Below, one piece after another: positions 7,201 through 16,461 of a DNA stretch of 64,000 bases. Made by a program: the position numbers and the translations under genes. The stretch's first letter is position 1; each line of letters starts with the position of its first letter. Under the pieces are notes generated by a model that was not told where the DNA came from, searched no databases, and worked only from the letters and a program-made list of their open reading frames with translations. The stretch is from Kiloniellales bacterium (GTDB lineage Bacteria > Pseudomonadota > Alphaproteobacteria > Kiloniellales > JAKSDN01): the NCBI GenBank assembly GCA_028280455.1, contig JANQLT010000074.1, positions 1 through 64,000 on the forward strand, in the 5' to 3' direction.

Positions 7201-9275
7201 GGCCGCACTCCTTCAGGGTCCAAGACTGTCGTGCGCTCGCGGCGCGGCATCTTCACGCTGTCCGGCTCCTCGAGCTCGCGGGCGTAGCGGTGGCCGGCGT
7301 GGACGGCGTCGGCGACGGAGGAGGGCACCAGGCAATCGCCGATCCGCGTCACCGACGCGATGCCGGCCTCCTTCAGCGCCTCCGGCTCGGCCATCAGCGC
7401 GTCGTAGAGCGCGCGCTCCGGCAGGCGGCCGGTCACCAGGAGCAGCGTGCCGCAGGCCAGCGTCTTCTGACGGCCGGTGTAGATGCAGTCGACGGTGATC
7501 GATTGGCCGCCGACGGCCGAAAGCCGGTGGGTCAGGACGGTCTCCAGGCCCAGCTCCATCAAGCGCGCCTGGATGAAGGCCTGCTCGTCTGTCATCTGGG
7601 TCCAGGTCGAGAGCATGGTGCCCGGCGTCACCAGGGTGACTTCGCGGCCCTCCAGCAGGAAGCGCTCGGCCAGCGCGCCGGCCATGTAGTAGTGGTCGTC
7701 GTCGTAGACCACGAGAGGGCCTTCGGGCGCCTGGCCGGCGAAGATGTCGTCGGGCGTCAGCACGCGGCCGGCGCCGTTCAGGCCCGGCGGCGTCTCGACA
7801 TGGCCGCCGACGCCGTCGCGCCGCCAGCGGCTGCCGCTGGCGATCACCACGTGCTCGGCGCCCAGCTCGCGGACGTCCTCGGCGCCGAGCGCGCTCTCCC
7901 GGTAGACCTCGACGTTGGCCATGGGCTCCAGGCGCTGTGCCCGATAGTCGCGCACGCGGATCCAGGTGCCGAGGCCCGGCAAGGTCGAATCGCGCAGCAG
8001 CCGGCCGCCGAGCGCTCGGCCCGCCTCGGCGAGCGTGACCCGGTAGCCGCGGCGGGCCAGGGCGAGCGTCGCCTCCAGGCCGGCCGGGCCGGCGCCGACC
8101 ACCAGCACCCGGGCCTCGGACCTGGCCGGCTGGATGCGCTCCGGGTGCCAGCCGCGGCGCCATTCCTCGCCCATGGTCGGGTTCTGGGTGCAGCGAAGGG
8201 GCGTGCCCTCGTTGTTGGCCGAGCGGCAGATGTTGCAGCCGATGCACTCGCGGATCTCGTCCTCGCGGCCCTCGTCGATCTTGCGCGGCAGGAAGGGGTC
8301 GGCGATCGAGGGCCGGGCGGCGCCGATGAAGTCCTGAATGCCGCGCTTGATCTGGCCGACCATGGTGTCGGGCGAGGTGAAGCGGCCGACGCTGACCACC
8401 GGCTTGCTGGTCAGGCTCTTGACGAAGGCGATGCTGTCTTCCTCGTAGCCCTCGGCGGAGAAGCGGGCGCTGCGGGAATCGTTGCCGTTGCCGCCGGCCA
8501 GGTTGACGTCCCAGAGGTCCGGCAGCTCGGCCAGCATCGCCACCACCTCGCGGCCTTCGCCCTCGCTGGTGATGCCCTTGGGGCCCTTCAGCTCGTCGAC
8601 CGCCAGGCGCAGGGCCACGGCGCAGCGATCGCCGATCGCCTCCTTGGTGTCTTCCAGCAGCTCGCGCAGCAGCCGCGCCCGGTTCTCGAGCGGACCGCCG
8701 TACTCGTCGCTGCGCTGGTTGGTCAGCGGCGAGAGGAACTGGAAGGGCAGGTAGTCGTGGCCGGCGTAGACGTAGACGATGTCGAAGCCGGCGCGCCGGG
8801 CGCGCAGGGCCGCGGCCCGGTGCCAGTCGCGAAAGGCGGCGATGTCGGCCTTGTCCATGGCCCGCGCCTGGCCCGGCTGCCAGAACACGGCCGAGTGCTC
8901 GGAGGGCGAGAGCATGGGCTCGCGGGTCAGGCGGTTGGGCGAATGGGAGCCGCCGTGCCAGAGCTCGATGCCGGCCAGCGCGCCGTGGGCCTGGATCGCC
9001 TCGACCGTCGGCGCCAGGGCCTTCACGTCCTCCTCGTCCCAGAGCGAGAGGTAGGCGTAGGGCGAATCGTCCGAGCTCGGGTGGATCGAGCAGTATTCCG
9101 TGCAGACGACGCCCCAGCCGCCCTCGGCCTTGAGGCCGCGCAGCGCGGCGCCGGCTTTCGGCCGGGCCAGGCCCATGCCGGTCGCATGGGGCGTCTGGTA
9201 GAAGCGGTTCGGCGCCGTCACCGGGCCGATCCGCACGGGCTCGAACAGGATGTCGTAGCGCGGGTTCCGGGGCAT
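7197..9275 (-). CDS. Trimethylamine/dimethylglycine dehydrogenase-like FMN/4Fe-4S/FAD oxidoreductase
   Basis: About 692 residues from the chosen start. The N-terminal half is an Old-Yellow-Enzyme-type TIM barrel (FEPVRIGPVTAPNRF, then SDEYGGPLENRARLL). A Cys cluster for 4Fe-4S follows (CIGCNICRSANNEG..RCTQNP), with MGEEWRRGWHPE as in trimethylamine and dimethylamine dehydrogenases. The C-terminal half has a dinucleotide-binding VLVVGAGPAGLEA. DgcA of dimethylglycine catabolism belongs to the same family. The ORF extends to 9437, but the Met at 9275 begins the conserved region. Coupling to the MttB homologue suggests sequential removal of methyl groups from one substrate. Confidence 0.88.
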   Translation of the reverse strand: MPRNPRYDILFEPVRIGPVTAPNRFYQTPHATGMGLARPKAGAALRGLKAEGGWGVVCTEYCSIHPSSDDSPYAYLSLWDEEDVKALAPTVEAIQAHGALAGIELWHGGSHSPNRLTREPMLSPSEHSAVFWQPGQARAMDKADIAAFRDWHRAAALRARRAGFDIVYVYAGHDYLPFQFLSPLTNQRSDEYGGPLENRARLLRELLEDTKEAIGDRCAVALRLAVDELKGPKGITSEGEGREVVAMLAELPDLWDVNLAGGNGNDSRSARFSAEGYEEDSIAFVKSLTSKPVVSVGRFTSPDTMVGQIKRGIQDFIGAARPSIADPFLPRKIDEGREDEIRECIGCNICRSANNEGTPLRCTQNPTMGEEWRRGWHPERIQPARSEARVLVVGAGPAGLEATLALARRGYRVTLAEAGRALGGRLLRDSTLPGLGTWIRVRDYRAQRLEPMANVEVYRESALGAEDVRELGAEHVVIASGSRWRRDGVGGHVETPPGLNGAGRVLTPDDIFAGQAPEGPLVVYDDDHYYMAGALAERFLLEGREVTLVTPGTMLSTWTQMTDEQAFIQARLMELGLETVLTHRLSAVGGQSITVDCIYTGRQKTLACGTLLLVTGRLPERALYDALMAEPEALKEAGIASVTRIGDCLVPSSVADAVHAGHRYARELEEPDSVKMPRRERTTVLDPEGVRP

Positions 9276-9489
9276 CGGACGCGGCTCACGGCTGCTTGTT
9301 GAATGATCGTATAGCAAGATTTGTAGCATGACGCCGGTTCCGGAGGGAACAGGAATCTTATGCAATCCGGGGCGTTGCGCCCACTGGCGGCATCGTGAAC
9401 GCTGGGCGATTGCGCCGCGGTGCCCGAGGGACCACATGCCCTCCAGCGCGTCCGCCCAAGCCTGTCATGTCACGAGGGAGTCCCGAGCC

Positions 9490-9945
9490 ATGCTGTCGTT
9501 CCGTGCCCTGTCGCCGCTCTATTTCCTGCTGGCCCTGGTGGTCGCCGCCCCGGCGGCTCTGGGCAAGGACCCGATCTTCACCTCGACCTTCAGCGACGTC
9601 GGCGCCAGCGGCTACGACGTGGTCGCCTACTTCAAGGAGAACAAGCCGGTCGAGGGCAGCGACGCGCACGAGGCCGAGTGGATGGGCGCGACCTGGCGCT
9701 TCGCCAGCGCTGAGAACAAGGCGGCCTTCGAGCAGGACCCCGAGGCCTACGCGCCGCAGTACGGCGGCTACTGCGCCTGGGCCGTCTCCCAGGGCTACAC
9801 CGCCAGCACCGATCCCGAGGCCTGGAGCATCGTCGGCGGCAAGCTCTACCTGAACTACAGCAAGGGCGTGCAGCAGCGCTGGGAGCAGGACATCCCCGGC
9901 AACATCGCCAAGGCCGACGGCAATTGGCCCGGCGTGCTCAACTGA
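9490..9945 (+). CDS. Secreted YHS-domain protein
   Basis: A 151-residue protein with an N-terminal signal sequence (LYFLLALVVAAPAALG) and a YHS-type domain: GYDVVAYF, the Trp-Arg-Phe-Ala-Ser core, YGGYCAWAVSQGY and the terminal WPGVL. Proteins of this type are exported and often neighbour metal or redox genes; the function is not established, and a metal-binding role through the YGGYC region is an inference. The ORF opens at 9328, but the Met at 9490 has a GAGGGAG site about 9 bases upstream and starts the signal peptide. It is transcribed divergently from the flavoprotein gene. Confidence 0.87.
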   Translation: MLSFRALSPLYFLLALVVAAPAALGKDPIFTSTFSDVGASGYDVVAYFKENKPVEGSDAHEAEWMGATWRFASAENKAAFEQDPEAYAPQYGGYCAWAVSQGYTASTDPEAWSIVGGKLYLNYSKGVQQRWEQDIPGNIAKADGNWPGVLN

Positions 9946-9980
9946 GGGATTTCACCTGACGCCAAGGTCCGGCGCGCCGC

Positions 9981-12212
9981 TCAGGCCGGCCGAGACGGTC
10001 CGTCGAGGGCGTCGCGCAGGGCCTTGGCCAGGGGCTCGAGCCGAATAGGCTTGCTGAGCAGGACGGCGCCGCAGCTCGTGGCGCCGTTCTCGCATTCAAT
10101 CTCCCGCGGATAGCCGGATATGAAGACCACCCTGAGATCGGGCGCGGTCGTGCGCGCCTGCTTGGCGAAGGCCGGCCCCGAGACGCCGCCCGGCAGCACG
10201 ACATCCGAGAACAGCAGGTCCGGGACGCAGCCGTTCGCCATGACCGCGTGTCCGCTCGTCGCATCGGCGACGTCGACCGTCCGATAGCCGAGCCGCTCCA
10301 AGGTGCGGACCGCGCAGGCCCGCACCTCGTCGTCGTCCTCGATGATCAGGATCGTCTCGCCCTGGCCGCGCGGCGTCGCCTCGTTGCTCCAGGGGTCTTC
10401 CTGCCGTTCCTCGCCGTCGGCCCGCGGTAGGAACAGCGTGACGCTGGTGCCGCGTCCCGGCTCGCTGTCGATCGTCACGTGGCCGCCCGACTGCTTGGCG
10501 AAGCCGTAGACCATGGAGAGGCCGAGCCCGCTGCCCTCGCCGACATCCTTGGTCGTGAAGAAGGGCTCGAAGGCCTTGGCCTGGACCTCCGGCGACATGC
10601 CGCTGCCGTTGTCCCGCACCGACAGCGCGACGTAGTCGCCGGCGGCGATCTCCCTGTCGCGGCCGCAGTCGTCCTCGTCGAACCGGACGTTGCGGGCCTC
10701 GAGCGTCAGCGTGCCGCCGGCGGACATGGCGTCGCGGGCGTTGATCGCCAGGTTGAGGAGCGCGTTCTCGAGCTGGCCGGGGTCGACCATGACGTGGCCG
10801 AGCCCTTGCTCCAGATCGGTTTCGATCTTCAGGGTCTCGCCGAGCGTCCGCCGGGACAGGACCATCGTGCCGGCGACCAGGCGATCGATGTCGGTCGGCC
10901 TCGGCTGCAGCGGCTGCTGGCGCGAGAAGGCCAGGAGATGATCGGTCAGGTCCGCGCCCCGCTTGGAGGCCCGCAGGATCGCGTTGACCAGCAGGTCATC
11001 CTTGCCGATGCGGTCGGCGATCAGCTCGGCGTTGCCCTGGATCACGGCGAGCAGGTTGTTGAAGTCGTGGGCGACGCCGCCGGTGAGCTGGCTGATGGCT
11101 TCCGCCTTCTGGGCCTGATGCAGGCGTTGGGCGGCGAGCTTCCGCTCGGTGATGTCGCTGGTCAGGCTGCAGACCCCGACCACCGCGCCCTCGTCGTCGG
11201 TCAGCGGCAGCTTGGCGTTGAAATAGTAGCGGGTCTCGCCGTCGATCTCCTCGCTGGTCTCCTGCTGTATCGCCTTGCCGCTGGCCACCACTTCGGCGTC
11301 CGCCTTCATGTAGACCTCGGCGGTCTCCCGGGGCAGGTAGTCGTCGCATCGCTTGCCGATGAAACCGACCGGCGTCTCTTGCATGCGCGCGGCCACGTTG
11401 TCGCTCACGGCCATGATCCGGCCGTCGGTGTCCTTGAGGACGATCTGGATCGGCGAGTTCTTGAGGATCGCCCGGAGCCAGCGATCGCGCACGCAGATCT
11501 CCTGTTCGGTGCGCCGCTGCTCGGTGATGTCCTGGCTGGTGCCGATCTCGCGCACGACCTTTCCGGTCTCGTCGAGGATCGGCTGGGCTGCCTCGCGCAC
11601 GTAGCGCGAGCTGCCGTCGGCCGCCAGGGTGCGATACTCGATCTTGACCGCCTGGCCGGCGCGCAGCTTGCGCATCTGCTCCTTGAAGGCGGCCCGGTCC
11701 TCGGGGTGGGTGAGGCTGAAGGTGTCTTCCAGTGCGGCGGCGCGGGCGATGTACTGCTCGGGCGTCAGGCCGTGCAGGCGGGCGTGCTCATCGGAGCAGT
11801 AGATGCAGCGGTCCGCGACGGCGTCCCAGACGTAGTAGCCGATCTTGCCGACCTGCGAGGCCTGATGCAGCCAGTCCTCGCGCTCGCGCAGCGTCCTCTC
11901 CGTCTCCCGCCGCACGGCGATCTCCTTGGACAGGCGCTCGTTGATCTCCGACCGGTGCTGGGATTCGCGCTGCCAGTCCTTCCAGCGCCGATAGGAGAAC
12001 CAGGCGAAGCCGAGGGAGCCCAGGGCGAGGGCCGTGAAGATCTCGTCGAGCTCCCAGTCCTCGTACGCCGCCGACCACAGGGCGAAGAGCTCGAAGAAGT
12101 CGACCCAGCCGGCGACCAGGAACAGGGCGAGCAGGACGGCAAGGCCGAGGACGAGGTCCCGCTTCGCCCGGCTGCGCGCTTTGCTGTCCGTCACGATCTT
12201 CCGCCCCGCCAT
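9981..12212 (-). CDS. Hybrid PAS sensor histidine kinase with C-terminal receiver
   Basis: A 743-residue protein. Two N-terminal membrane helices (about 20-42 and 58-72) are followed by a helical linker, two PAS domains (a PAS_3-type with GLTPEQYIAR, and a second ending VVGVCSLTSDITERK), a HisKA box GGVAHDFNNLL, a HATPase with LNLAINARDAM and GSGLGLSMVYGFAKQSGG, and a receiver domain with phospho-acceptor Asp in LLFSDVVLPGG. This is the common FixL/CckA-like alphaproteobacterial hybrid layout. No response regulator or HPt gene lies beside it, so the signal and output are unknown. Confidence 0.92.
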   Translation of the reverse strand: MAGRKIVTDSKARSRAKRDLVLGLAVLLALFLVAGWVDFFELFALWSAAYEDWELDEIFTALALGSLGFAWFSYRRWKDWQRESQHRSEINERLSKEIAVRRETERTLREREDWLHQASQVGKIGYYVWDAVADRCIYCSDEHARLHGLTPEQYIARAAALEDTFSLTHPEDRAAFKEQMRKLRAGQAVKIEYRTLAADGSSRYVREAAQPILDETGKVVREIGTSQDITEQRRTEQEICVRDRWLRAILKNSPIQIVLKDTDGRIMAVSDNVAARMQETPVGFIGKRCDDYLPRETAEVYMKADAEVVASGKAIQQETSEEIDGETRYYFNAKLPLTDDEGAVVGVCSLTSDITERKLAAQRLHQAQKAEAISQLTGGVAHDFNNLLAVIQGNAELIADRIGKDDLLVNAILRASKRGADLTDHLLAFSRQQPLQPRPTDIDRLVAGTMVLSRRTLGETLKIETDLEQGLGHVMVDPGQLENALLNLAINARDAMSAGGTLTLEARNVRFDEDDCGRDREIAAGDYVALSVRDNGSGMSPEVQAKAFEPFFTTKDVGEGSGLGLSMVYGFAKQSGGHVTIDSEPGRGTSVTLFLPRADGEERQEDPWSNEATPRGQGETILIIEDDDEVRACAVRTLERLGYRTVDVADATSGHAVMANGCVPDLLFSDVVLPGGVSGPAFAKQARTTAPDLRVVFISGYPREIECENGATSCGAVLLSKPIRLEPLAKALRDALDGPSRPA

Positions 12213-12268
12213 CAGGGATTTCCCTGCTCTGGAGAAAGGGCATAGCCAATCCGGCCGGCAATGAGAAG

Positions 12269-12301
12269 GGCCCCGGCGCGTACAGCGCCTGCCCTGGGGC
12301 C
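12269..12301 (-). terminator. Hairpin after the moeA/mobA-like gene
   Basis: GGCCCC and GGGGCC arms bracket an inner GCGC/GCGC pair just past the stop codon on the minus strand. There is no long T run, so termination strength is uncertain. Confidence 0.45.
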
Positions 12302-12302
12302 G

Positions 12303-13940
12303 TCAGCCGGCCGTCTTGAGCCTGGCCAGGCCGTCCGGCGTGTCAACGTCGGTCAGCACGGCGTCGTCGGGCATCGGCACCTCGGCCACCAGCTCCGGGT
12401 AGTCGCCGATCAGGGCCTTGGCGCCGACGTCGCCGGCGATGGTCTGCAGCTCCGCCAGGAACTGCCGGCCGAGAAGCACGGGATTGCCGCGCTTGCCTTG
12501 CCAGGTCGGGATGCAGATCGCCCGGCCTTCGAGCGGGCTGAAGGCGGCGATCAGGCGGTCGATCGCCTGGGCGCCGACCAGCGGCATGTCGCCGAGGCAG
12601 ACCACGACGCCGTCGCTCTCCTCGGGCAGGGCGCCGAGGCCGCGGTGCAGCGAGGTGCTGAGGCCGCCGGCATAGTCCGGGTTGTGGACCAGGGTGACGG
12701 GCTGCCCGGCGAGGGTGCTTTCCACCGCCTCGCGCTCGTGGCCGGTGACCACGATCACCGGCTCGGCCTGGGAGGCGAGGGCGGCGCGCACGGCGTTGAG
12801 CAGCATCGGCCGGCCCTCGACCTCGGCCAGCAGCTTGTTGACCCGGCCCATGCGGGTCGAGCGGCCGGCCGCCAGCACCAGGGCGGCGATGCGCGGCGCC
12901 CGCGGCACCTCGGCCGGTGCCTGAGCCTCGACCGCGGCGGCGCGGGGCAGGGGCCGGATCGGGATCTCCTTCAGCAGGCCGCCGGCGCCCATGGTCATGA
13001 CGTCGCGCGGCGCGACCGGCAGGTCGGCCAGCAGGCGCTGCAGCACCCAGTCGAAGCCGTTGACCTTGGGCGAGCGGGCGCAGCCGGGCAGGCCGATCAC
13101 CGGCAGCCCGTCGAGCTCGGCCAGCAGCATCAGGTTGCCGGGGTCGACGGGCATGCCGAAATGCTCGATGGCGCCGCCGGCGGCGGCGATGCCGGCCGGC
13201 ACCACGTCGCGCCGGTCGACGATGGCCGAGGCGCCGGAGACCAGCAGCAGCTCGCAGCCGGCTTCGCGCAACTCGCCAAGGGCCGCGGCGACGGCCTCGG
13301 TCTCGTGGCCGCAGCGCCGCTCCTCGGCCTCGGCGCAATCGAGCGCCGCCAGGCGGCTGTCGATCGCCGCCCGGGTCTTGTCGAGCAGCGAAGCCTTCTG
13401 CGCCGGCAGCGTGGTCTGCACCAGCCCGACCCGGCGCGGCCGCAAGGGCGCCAGCGACACCAGCGGCCCGGCGCCCTCGCCGGCCAGGGCCAGGCAGGCC
13501 TCCAGCACCCGGCGCGGCACGGCGAAGGGGATGATCTTGATGGTCGCCGCCATCTGCTTCGGCTCGACCAGGTCGTAGGGCGGCAGGGTGGCGATGGTGA
13601 CCGCCTCGTCGACCAGGTTGAGCCGGTCGAGCCGGGCGCGGTCCAGGGCCAGCACGCCGCGCCCCTCGGCGATCAGGTTGCAGCGGCCGGTGAAGGCGGC
13701 GCTGGCCGTCAGGTTCGAGCCGCGGACCGCGGCGGCGATGGCGGCGGCGACCTCGTCCTCGTGGACGTCGCCGGCTTCCAGGCGCGCCGCGATGACCTTG
13801 GCGATGCCGGCGGCACGCAGGGCCGCGACGTCCGTCTTGGAGAGCCGCCGGCCCTTCTTGAAGCGGGCGTTGCCGGCCTTCAGCGCGTGGGCCAGGATCG
13901 CGCCCTCGGCCTCGGCCAGCGGCGTCTCGCCGAAGATCAC
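12303..13940 (-). CDS. Fused molybdopterin-binding (MoeA/MoaB-like) and MobA/MocA-like nucleotidyltransferase
   Basis: 545 residues in two parts. The N-terminal half (to about 340) is a molybdopterin-binding MoCF_biosynth-type module, with LLLVSGASAIVDRRDVVPAG. The C-terminal half is a GT-A NTP transferase with the signature LAAGRSTRMGRVNK, as in CTP:molybdopterin cytidylyltransferase MocA. It probably makes the cytosine dinucleotide form of the cofactor (MCD) used by CoxL-type enzymes. The ORF track runs on to 15128, but the true start is the GTG at 13940, which overlaps the xdhC stop as GTGA. It ends the cox maturation operon. Confidence 0.87.
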   Translation of the reverse strand: MIFGETPLAEAEGAILAHALKAGNARFKKGRRLSKTDVAALRAAGIAKVIAARLEAGDVHEDEVAAAIAAAVRGSNLTASAAFTGRCNLIAEGRGVLALDRARLDRLNLVDEAVTIATLPPYDLVEPKQMAATIKIIPFAVPRRVLEACLALAGEGAGPLVSLAPLRPRRVGLVQTTLPAQKASLLDKTRAAIDSRLAALDCAEAEERRCGHETEAVAAALGELREAGCELLLVSGASAIVDRRDVVPAGIAAAGGAIEHFGMPVDPGNLMLLAELDGLPVIGLPGCARSPKVNGFDWVLQRLLADLPVAPRDVMTMGAGGLLKEIPIRPLPRAAAVEAQAPAEVPRAPRIAALVLAAGRSTRMGRVNKLLAEVEGRPMLLNAVRAALASQAEPVIVVTGHEREAVESTLAGQPVTLVHNPDYAGGLSTSLHRGLGALPEESDGVVVCLGDMPLVGAQAIDRLIAAFSPLEGRAICIPTWQGKRGNPVLLGRQFLAELQTIAGDVGAKALIGDYPELVAEVPMPDDAVLTDVDTPDGLARLKTAG

Positions 13941-14656
13941 GCGGCGGCCTCGGCGTCCGGCACCCGGCGCGGCGCGCCGCGGCGCACCTGGGTCACCTGG
14001 GCCATGATCGAGATGGCGATCTCGGCCGGGCTCTTGGCGTTGATCGGCAGGCCGATGGGCGCGTGGATACGGCCGATGGCCCGCTCGTTGAGGCCCAGCT
14101 CGGCGAGCCGCTCGACCCGCTTGGCGTGGGTCCGCTTGCTGCCCAGGGCGCCGATGTAGAAGGCCCGGCTGTCGAGCGCGGCGAGCAGGGCCGGGTCGTC
14201 GAGCTTGGGATCGTGGGTCAGCACGACGATGGCGCTGCGCTGGTCCGGCTTCAGCATCTTGATCGCCTCGTCCGGCCAGTCGGTCATCAGGGTGACGCCG
14301 GGGAAGCGGTCCTCGCTGGCCCAGGCCCGGCGCGGGTCGACGACGATCACGTCGTAGCCGGCGGTCTGCGCCATCGGCAGCAGCGCTTGCGTTACGTGGA
14401 CGGCGCCGACCACGATCATGCGCGGCGGCTGGGCGTAGACCTGCACGAAGGTCTTGCCGTCGGCGAGCTTGCCGCTCTTGTCCAGGCCGATGGCCTCGCG
14501 GACGGTGACGAGCTGCAGCTTGTCGAGCGTCAGATCGCCCAGGCTCTCCTTGTCGTCGACCAGGGCCTGGGCGCCGCTTTCCAGGTCGGTGACCATGGCG
14601 ATCGGCCGCTTGCGCTCGCGCGCGGCGCGCAGCTCGACGAACAGGGACCGCTTCAT
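13937..14656 (-). CDS. XdhC-family Mo-hydroxylase maturation protein, Rossmann part
   Basis: A 239-residue XdhC/CoxI-family protein. The C-terminal two thirds carry the Rossmann-like XdhC domain (PRMIVVGAVHVTQAL, DVIVVDPRRAWAS, IVVLTHDPKLDDP, FYIGALGSKRT, IGLPINAKSPAEIAISI). XdhC-type proteins bind and insert the sulfurated Mo cofactor into xanthine dehydrogenase or CO dehydrogenase-type enzymes. The separate XdhC N-terminal domain is encoded just upstream at 14684-15007, so the protein is split in two here. It is coupled to the cofactor nucleotidyltransferase by a four-base overlap. Confidence 0.88.
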   Translation of the reverse strand: MKRSLFVELRAARERKRPIAMVTDLESGAQALVDDKESLGDLTLDKLQLVTVREAIGLDKSGKLADGKTFVQVYAQPPRMIVVGAVHVTQALLPMAQTAGYDVIVVDPRRAWASEDRFPGVTLMTDWPDEAIKMLKPDQRSAIVVLTHDPKLDDPALLAALDSRAFYIGALGSKRTHAKRVERLAELGLNERAIGRIHAPIGLPINAKSPAEIAISIMAQVTQVRRGAPRRVPDAEAAA

Positions 14657-14683
14657 CGCTCCATCGCTCTCTTCCCGGCCGTC

Positions 14684-15007
14684 TCAGCCGATCGGCTCGA
14701 CGTAGACCTGGATCTTGCCGCCGCAGGCCAGGCCGACCTCCCAGGCCTGCTCGTCGGTGACGCCGTACTCCAGGAGCTTGCCCTCGCCGCTGATCATGGC
14801 CTCCTTGGCCTCGTGGACCACCGCGCCCTCGATGCAGCCGCCGGAGACCGAGCCGACCATGTTGCTGGCCTCGTCGACCAGGAGCTGGCTGCCGATCGGC
14901 CGGGGCGAGGAGCCCCAGGTCTCGACCACGGTGGCCAGCGCGCAGTGCCGGCCCTCCTCGAGCCAGCGCGCCGCGACGCTCAAGATGTCCTCGTTCGGCT
15001 CCGTCAT
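14684..15007 (-). CDS. XdhC/CoxI N-terminal domain protein
   Basis: A 107-residue stand-alone XdhC_CoxI domain with the diagnostic ATVVETWGSSPRPIGSQL and GSVSGGCIEG motifs. It is expected to work with the Rossmann-type XdhC encoded 27 bases downstream in Mo-cofactor sulfuration or insertion. The ORF track start (15028) is too early: the Met at 15007 overlaps the stop of the VWA gene as ATGA and begins the conserved domain. Confidence 0.88.
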   Translation of the reverse strand: MTEPNEDILSVAARWLEEGRHCALATVVETWGSSPRPIGSQLLVDEASNMVGSVSGGCIEGAVVHEAKEAMISGEGKLLEYGVTDEQAWEVGLACGGKIQVYVEPIG

Positions 15008-16293
15008 GCTCTCGCCGCCTCTCGCCATTCGGTGACGCCCTCCTCGCGCCGGCTGCCGGCGCGGCCGAGGACCTCGGTGAGCTGGGCCAGGCTCTCCAGG
15101 TTGTGCACCGGCCGGAAGGCGTCGACATGGGGCATCATGGCCCGGGCACCCTGTGATTTTGGGGCATAGGCATCATAGCGCAAGAGCGGGTTCAGCCAGA
15201 TCAGCCGCCGGCAGGACTTGTGCAGCCGCTCCATCTCGCGGCCCAGGTCGCGAGCGCCCTCGCGGTCCAGGCCGTCGCTGATCAGCAGCAGCAGCGCGCC
15301 CTGGCCCAGGACCCGGCGCGACCAGCGGCTGTTGAAGTCGTGCAGGCAGGCGCCGATCCGCGTGCCGCCGCCCCAGTCGAGCACCTGGGCCGAGACCTTC
15401 TCAAGTGCCTCGTCGACGTCCTTGTGGCGGAGCTGGCGGGTGATGTTGGTCAGGCGCGTGCCGAACAGGAAGGTGTGCACCCGGTCGCGGTCGTTGGTGA
15501 TGGCATGCATGAAGTGCAGCAGCATGCGCGAGTAGCGGCTCATCGAGCCGGAGATGTCGCAGAGCACGACCAGGGGCGGCGGCCGGCGGCGCTGCGACTT
15601 CCAGCGCAGCGGGATCGATTGGCTGCCGGCCCGCAGGGCCGCCCGCAGGCTCGCCCGCAGGTCGGCCCGGCGGCCGCGCCGGTCGGCCCGGTAGCGCCGG
15701 GTGGCGACCTGCTGGATCGGCAGGCGCATGGCGGCGATGGCCTTCTTGGCCAGCGCCATCTCCTCGGCGCTCATGGTCTCGAAGTCCTGCTGGCGCAGCA
15801 CTTCCTGGTCCGACCAGGTCAGCACCGCGTCGATCTCGATCTGCTCCTCGCGGCCGCCCTCCCGTCGCCCCTCGCCGGGGAAGAAGGCGTCGGCGACCCG
15901 CTGGCTGAGCGGCTTCTCCGGCTCCGCCATGCCCTCGGCCAGGGTCATCTCGGGCAGCAGCAGGTGCATCATCTTCTCGAGGAAGCGCGGGTTGCGCCAG
16001 AAGACGTGGAAGGCCTGGTCGAAGATCTCCCGCTGGTCGCGCCGGTTGACGAAGACCGCATGAAGCGCCCAGTAGAAGTCGTCGCGCCGGGCGATGCCGA
16101 CCGCTTCCACGGCCTCCACCGCCTGCAGCAGCTTGCCCGGCCCGACCGGCAGCCCGGCGACCCGCAGGGCCCTGGCGAAATGCATGACGTTCTCGGCCAG
16201 CCGGCCGCTCTCCAGCGGCGCGTCGGCGAGCTGCAGGATCAGCGGGCTCGGGGCAGCCTCGCCGCTCGCGCCGCCGTTGCCGGGCTCGGTCAT
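15004..16293 (-). CDS. CoxE-like VWA domain protein
   Basis: A 429-residue protein with a C-terminal von Willebrand A domain containing a MIDAS motif (LCDISGSMSRYSRML) and LLLISDGLDREGAR. The N-terminal half is the CoxE/DUF58-neighbour helical region. CoxE and the MoxR-type ATPase CoxD form an AAA+/VWA pair needed to mature the [CuSMoO2] or Mo site of CO dehydrogenase-type enzymes. The coxD-like gene lies just upstream and the xdhC genes overlap downstream, which supports this role. Confidence 0.9.
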   Translation of the reverse strand: MTEPGNGGASGEAAPSPLILQLADAPLESGRLAENVMHFARALRVAGLPVGPGKLLQAVEAVEAVGIARRDDFYWALHAVFVNRRDQREIFDQAFHVFWRNPRFLEKMMHLLLPEMTLAEGMAEPEKPLSQRVADAFFPGEGRREGGREEQIEIDAVLTWSDQEVLRQQDFETMSAEEMALAKKAIAAMRLPIQQVATRRYRADRRGRRADLRASLRAALRAGSQSIPLRWKSQRRRPPPLVVLCDISGSMSRYSRMLLHFMHAITNDRDRVHTFLFGTRLTNITRQLRHKDVDEALEKVSAQVLDWGGGTRIGACLHDFNSRWSRRVLGQGALLLLISDGLDREGARDLGREMERLHKSCRRLIWLNPLLRYDAYAPKSQGARAMMPHVDAFRPVHNLESLAQLTEVLGRAGSRREEGVTEWREAARA

Positions 16294-16344
16294 GGTGTCC
16301 GCCCGTCGAGAGCGGCGGAAGCGGATAGATCACCCCCACCCCGA

Positions 16345-16423
16345 CCCTCCCCCATCGAGGGGGAGGGAGATCGTGCAGAGAAACGTCGAGGCGCGGAATT
16401 CCCTCCCCCCTTGTGGGGGAGGG
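16345..16423. repeat. Pair of CCCTCCCCC hairpins
   Basis: Two 9-base perfect inverted repeats lie in the moxR-coxE gap: CCCTCCCCC/GGGGGAGGG at 16345-16367 (5-base loop) and the same arms at 16401-16423. They resemble the dispersed intergenic palindromes of high-GC alphaproteobacteria. They may stabilise or attenuate the transcript between the two genes. Confidence 0.7.
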
Positions 16424-16461
16424 TTAGGGAGGGGGGCCTTTTCTGTTTTCCCACTTCCCCC

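Noticed and set aside
12303-15128. 941-residue single ORF on the minus strand
   Set aside because: The upstream half is a frame shadow of the xdhC genes; the real gene starts at GTG 13940 with a GTGA overlap.
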